Shown: piece after piece, positions 61,271 through 64,000 of the stretch
Numbering within the stretch: the first letter of the stretch is position 1
How the letters are laid out: the number at the start of each line of letters is the position of its first letter
NCBI RefSeq assembly: GCF_001449115.1
Contig: NZ_LAIJ01000009.1
Location: 62,001 to 126,000, forward strand
DNA: 64,000 bases
DNA from: Occallatibacter gabretensis
GTDB lineage: Bacteria; Acidobacteriota; Terriglobia; Terriglobales; Acidobacteriaceae
Direction of reading: 5' to 3'
Notes under the pieces: model-generated
What the model was told of the DNA's origin: nothing
The model's database searches: none
Seen by the model: the letters and a program-made list of their open reading frames with translations, nothing else
Made by a program: the position numbers and the translations under genes

Positions 61271-63301
61271 TCATCGGAGGGCTTCCATCCACTCCTGTTT
61301 GGCGCGGGCCATCATGGCGTCGCGGTCCTCTGGCAGAATCCAATGCTGACGGATCAGTTCATCGACGGCCTGGCTGTATCGGGTTAGATAATCTTCTTCG
61401 CTGGAATAGCGCTCGGCGATTGAGAGACGCGGGTCGCCGGTTTTCTTCCGCTCCTCGGCGTTTTTTGGGAAGGCGATCCACGAGCCCTCAAATGCGAGTC
61501 GCTCGGCAGGCGCTCCGATGGAGGGATCGCGGAGATTCCAGCCGGTGACCGTGGCGAGCGGGATCGTGATTTCGGGAAGGCGAACGCCGTCTTTTTCGTT
61601 GCCGTCGGCGTCGACCTGCGGCACCAGGACAGGAAAGGCTGCGCTTACTTTGGGAGGCTGGATGGTGGCAATTCCCTGCTTCCACTCGGGTCCGAAATCG
61701 AGATGGACGGCTCCATTGGCTTCATATGGGAGATTCACGCCGGGAAGTTTTGGGAAGTTGTACTTTTCGATTGGGGCGAGCGTGCCGTCTGCGATGCGCG
61801 GATAGCTACTGGGCGGTGGCTCCGTGCCGCTGCGTACCCAGGCGTCCATATTGGTGATCATGGCGCGCCAGAAATATCGGACTGGCAGAGGCGATTGCGG
61901 CTCCTGTCCGTCGCCGTCGCCCTTTCCGATTGCCAGCGGCCATGGGCCGGAGAAATGCTGCAGGCCGGTCAGGTGGTAGATGCGGACATTGCTGGAGATT
62001 GTTGCGTCGCGCTTGCCGTCTGCGGTGATGTGGATCAGGGCAGCGGCGCGGCCCCAGTATTCGTAAGAGGTATTGGAGAAGAAGATTTTCGGAGCTGTTT
62101 TGTCTGCTACGGCGCGGTCGAGGAGGCCGGCCTTCTCGCCGGTTGTGGGGTCGGTTTCCGGCTCGTCTGTGAAGGGGAATATGTCGACCGGATAGAAGAC
62201 CGACGATGTTGGCTGCGCGTCACGCGAGGGCTGCGCGAAACGGTAATTGAAGTTTCCACGGCCGGCTCCGGCTACGTGCGCGAGGACCCCATCGAGCGCC
62301 ATGCGGCCTTCTTCATCTGTGTTGAAGCCCTGATAAAGGAAGTCGCGGAGAAAGCGACCGTTCTGCGAGATACCCTCTCCGTAAACGCGCGCGGCGGGTG
62401 TGAGTGTGTTCGGATCGTGCTTGGCCCAGGAGGCGAAATCGCGGAAGGCTGCGAAGCTACCGCCTGCGACTACCGGATCGGAGGCGACGTAGACGTACTC
62501 GTAGATTTTGCCTTCTTCGAAGCCGCCGTCGAGATGAATGAAGCGGTCGCTTGGAACGAGTTTGCCATCGACTGTATGCGCGAACTGCCATTGTGCGCGC
62601 GGGATGAGCCGGCGTGGAGCGTTGCGGGAGTCGCGTACGGTGAGGGTGTTTCTCGCGTCGTCAGGGGCGCTGACGGCGTACTCTGTGCCGCCGATGTTGC
62701 CGCCTGTGAGATGGCCGAGCGGAATTTCAGGCATGGGTTTTGAGAGCATCAGGTCTCCGCGCACGAGGCCTGTGATGGTCTTGCCGTTTTCCCTGGCAAT
62801 GGGCGCGTGAAAGCCTAGCGCTCCAGCTCCGGCTGCATCCCACTGCCAGCCGAGGGTCACGAAGGAAAAGCCCTGGCGCAGGAGCCATGCGTCTCCGGCG
62901 TCTTTGGCTATATTCCAGTCACCGCCATCGACGAGGTGAATGATGCCGCTGCGGCCGCGGTTGGGATTTTCAAGCAGCAGCGAGCCGTTGCCCAGCTTTG
63001 GGTTCTTGGGCTGGATGGCCATGAAATCTGCTGAGAATTCGACTTCGCCATTGCGAAGATTTATGGCGTTTTTGAGGTCTACGATGGCGGCGTTTTGAGG
63101 ATTGTTTACGGGAATGGAGAAGTAGATGGTGCCCGTGATGCGCTCGTATGCGCCTGCCGCGCCGAAGATTTTGCCGTCCAGTACGTCTTCACGCGAGGCG
63201 ATCTCTACGCGCTCTACGTGCGCGAATAGAGTTTTTGCAAACAGCGCCAACAGCAGCAGTGAGAGCAAGCAGGAGAGTTTTCTGGACAATTTCCCGAACA
63301 T
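61271..63301 (-). CDS. exported alpha/beta-hydrolase-domain protein (Abhydrolase_10-like)
   Basis: A 676-residue protein with a signal peptide (LSRKLSCLLSLLLLALFAKT, cleaved near AH). The body matches the long alpha/beta hydrolase domain family found in soil bacteria: VERVEIASREDVLDGKIFGA, YERITGTIYFSIPVNNPQNA, LLENPNRGRSGIIHLVDGGD, GFSFVTLGWQWDAAGAGALG, YQGFNTDEEGRMALDGVLAH and VLVPQVDADGNEKDGVRLPE. The reaction is not known; esterase-type activity is likely. ATG at 63301 without a clear Shine-Dalgarno. Confidence 0.82.
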   Translation of the reverse strand: MFGKLSRKLSCLLSLLLLALFAKTLFAHVERVEIASREDVLDGKIFGAAGAYERITGTIYFSIPVNNPQNAAIVDLKNAINLRNGEVEFSADFMAIQPKNPKLGNGSLLLENPNRGRSGIIHLVDGGDWNIAKDAGDAWLLRQGFSFVTLGWQWDAAGAGALGFHAPIARENGKTITGLVRGDLMLSKPMPEIPLGHLTGGNIGGTEYAVSAPDDARNTLTVRDSRNAPRRLIPRAQWQFAHTVDGKLVPSDRFIHLDGGFEEGKIYEYVYVASDPVVAGGSFAAFRDFASWAKHDPNTLTPAARVYGEGISQNGRFLRDFLYQGFNTDEEGRMALDGVLAHVAGAGRGNFNYRFAQPSRDAQPTSSVFYPVDIFPFTDEPETDPTTGEKAGLLDRAVADKTAPKIFFSNTSYEYWGRAAALIHITADGKRDATISSNVRIYHLTGLQHFSGPWPLAIGKGDGDGQEPQSPLPVRYFWRAMITNMDAWVRSGTEPPPSSYPRIADGTLAPIEKYNFPKLPGVNLPYEANGAVHLDFGPEWKQGIATIQPPKVSAAFPVLVPQVDADGNEKDGVRLPEITIPLATVTGWNLRDPSIGAPAERLAFEGSWIAFPKNAEERKKTGDPRLSIAERYSSEEDYLTRYSQAVDELIRQHWILPEDRDAMMARAKQEWMEALR

Positions 63302-63380
63302 GGACGGAGGCTACCATAGGCTGCTCGGTATACCGAGGAGATACAGTCGTCCTAAGTGATAAAGAAAGAACGCGGAAGGA

Positions 63381-63456
<76 letters not shown>

Positions 63457-63547
63457 GCACTCTCCTGATTGTATCGTTGGCTGCTATTTCGGTAAAGTTG
63501 TGACTTCATCGTTCGGCTAGTGTCTCTTGTATCGAAAGGGGAACGCC

Positions 63548-63814
63548 TTGCCCGCGCAGACCATTCTTGGACAGTCCGTGCTGCTTGCTTTTCGTATCGC
63601 CCTGGTGTGGGCGGGAGGAATTCTATTTGCCGTGATTGTGAGAGCGGTGCTGCCGGACAATCTTGGCTTCAACATTCACTTGAAAGATGGCGGCATTCTG
63701 CTTCCGTTCAGCCGCGTGGCTTTCTGGACGTGCATCTGGGCGGCGATTACGGTAACGGTGCGGGTGGTGATTCGGTCGATGTTGACCGACTTTGGAATTC
63801 GGCCGCAGCCATGA
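63548..63814 (+). CDS. small membrane protein, function unknown
   Basis: An 88-residue protein from the TTG at 63548, preceded by AAAGGGG at a good distance; a TTG seven codons upstream has no such site. It has a hydrophobic helix (VLLAFRIALVWAGGILFAVI), a short loop with LPDNLGFNIHLKDGGILLPF, and a second helix (VAFWTCIWAAITVTVRVVIR). I do not recognise a family. It is followed after 30 bases by another gene on the same strand. Confidence 0.6.
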   Translation: MPAQTILGQSVLLAFRIALVWAGGILFAVIVRAVLPDNLGFNIHLKDGGILLPFSRVAFWTCIWAAITVTVRVVIRSMLTDFGIRPQP

Positions 63815-63844
63815 AAGGCGATTGGCTCTTATACTGCTTACACT

Positions 63845-64000
63845 ATGGAAGATGATCTGAACGAACAGTGGCGAAAGCTCTCTGAGCACTATGCGCAGAT
63901 GTACGATGGCGAGCTGGTGCGGCTTGCTGGCCGGTATTCCGACTTGACCAATGTGGCAAGGGAGGTTCTGCGCGTCGAGATGGGGAAGCGTGGGCTGGGC
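63845..64000 (+). CDS. N-terminal part of a gene running off the right edge
   Basis: An open frame from the ATG at 63845 to the window end (52 codons): MEDDLNEQWRKLSEHYAQMY then DGELVRLAGRYSDLTNVARE and VLRVEMGKRGLG. The pattern is like the helical N-terminus of acidobacterial proteins that continue into a DUF2007-type domain, but the rest is outside the window. It is probably co-transcribed with the small membrane protein upstream. Confidence 0.6.
   Translation, partial: MEDDLNEQWRKLSEHYAQMYDGELVRLAGRYSDLTNVAREVLRVEMGKRGLG

Overview
The window looks like chromosomal DNA of an Acidobacteriota member, probably class Terriglobia (family-level guess Acidobacteriaceae). Evidence is the gene content: two very large TonB-dependent-receptor-like proteins that begin with a carboxypeptidase-type regulatory domain and end in an aromatic-terminated barrel, an S53 (kumamolisin-type) acid protease with Ig-like repeats, a DUF6599-type protein, a small reaction-centre-like dihaem cytochrome, TrmFO, and short alpha/beta-hydrolase and TPR proteins typical of that group. 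The taxonomic call is inference from protein resemblance, not a search result.

Layout. 1-9.1 kb: a secreted beta-propeller/phosphoesterase gene cut by the window edge, a TonB-dependent receptor with a very strong terminator, a repeat-rich spacer with palindromes, then a sodium:solute symporter and DUF503 gene on the minus strand and an initiator tRNA-fMet gene. 9.2-23.7 kb: a visibly more AT-rich surface-polysaccharide island: four glycosyltransferases, four methyltransferases (one broken by a frameshift that removes its SAM-binding loop), a Wzx-like flippase, a Wzy-like polymerase and a Wzz-like chain-length protein. The genes point in both directions and are separated by long spacers, so this is a mosaic rather than one operon. 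23.8-27.2 kb: an ATP-grasp ligase and a HEAGH zinc metallopeptidase side by side, then a membrane-anchored regulatory-domain protein. 27.2-40.4 kb: a carbohydrate locus with a Tat-exported GH144/PF10091 protein, an ABC exporter, and a cyclic beta-1,2-glucan-synthase-like protein that lacks the usual C-terminal GH94 phosphorylase part; facing it are a GH39 lipoprotein and a second TonB-dependent receptor. 40.8-64 kb: mostly housekeeping genes: fatty acid desaturase, a repeat-bearing secreted protein, peroxiredoxin and 3-methyladenine DNA glycosylase, cytochrome c, moeA-moaC, TPR protein, GNAT-trmFO-DUF6599, an RlmI-like methyltransferase, the stringent-response Rel enzyme, acyl-CoA dehydrogenase, the S53 protease, a MerR/TPR fusion, an alpha/beta hydrolase, tRNA-Thr(CGU), a small membrane protein and the start of a gene running off the right edge.

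The most distinctive candidates are (i) the three-gene beta-1,2-glucan-like module with the naturally short synthase, (ii) the ATP-grasp plus zinc-peptidase pair, and (iii) the polysaccharide island with its decayed methyltransferase, an inverted-repeat-bounded FkbM gene and a 19-bp hairpin inside a glycosyltransferase gene. No CRISPR array, integrase, transposase gene, or plasmid/phage module was seen.
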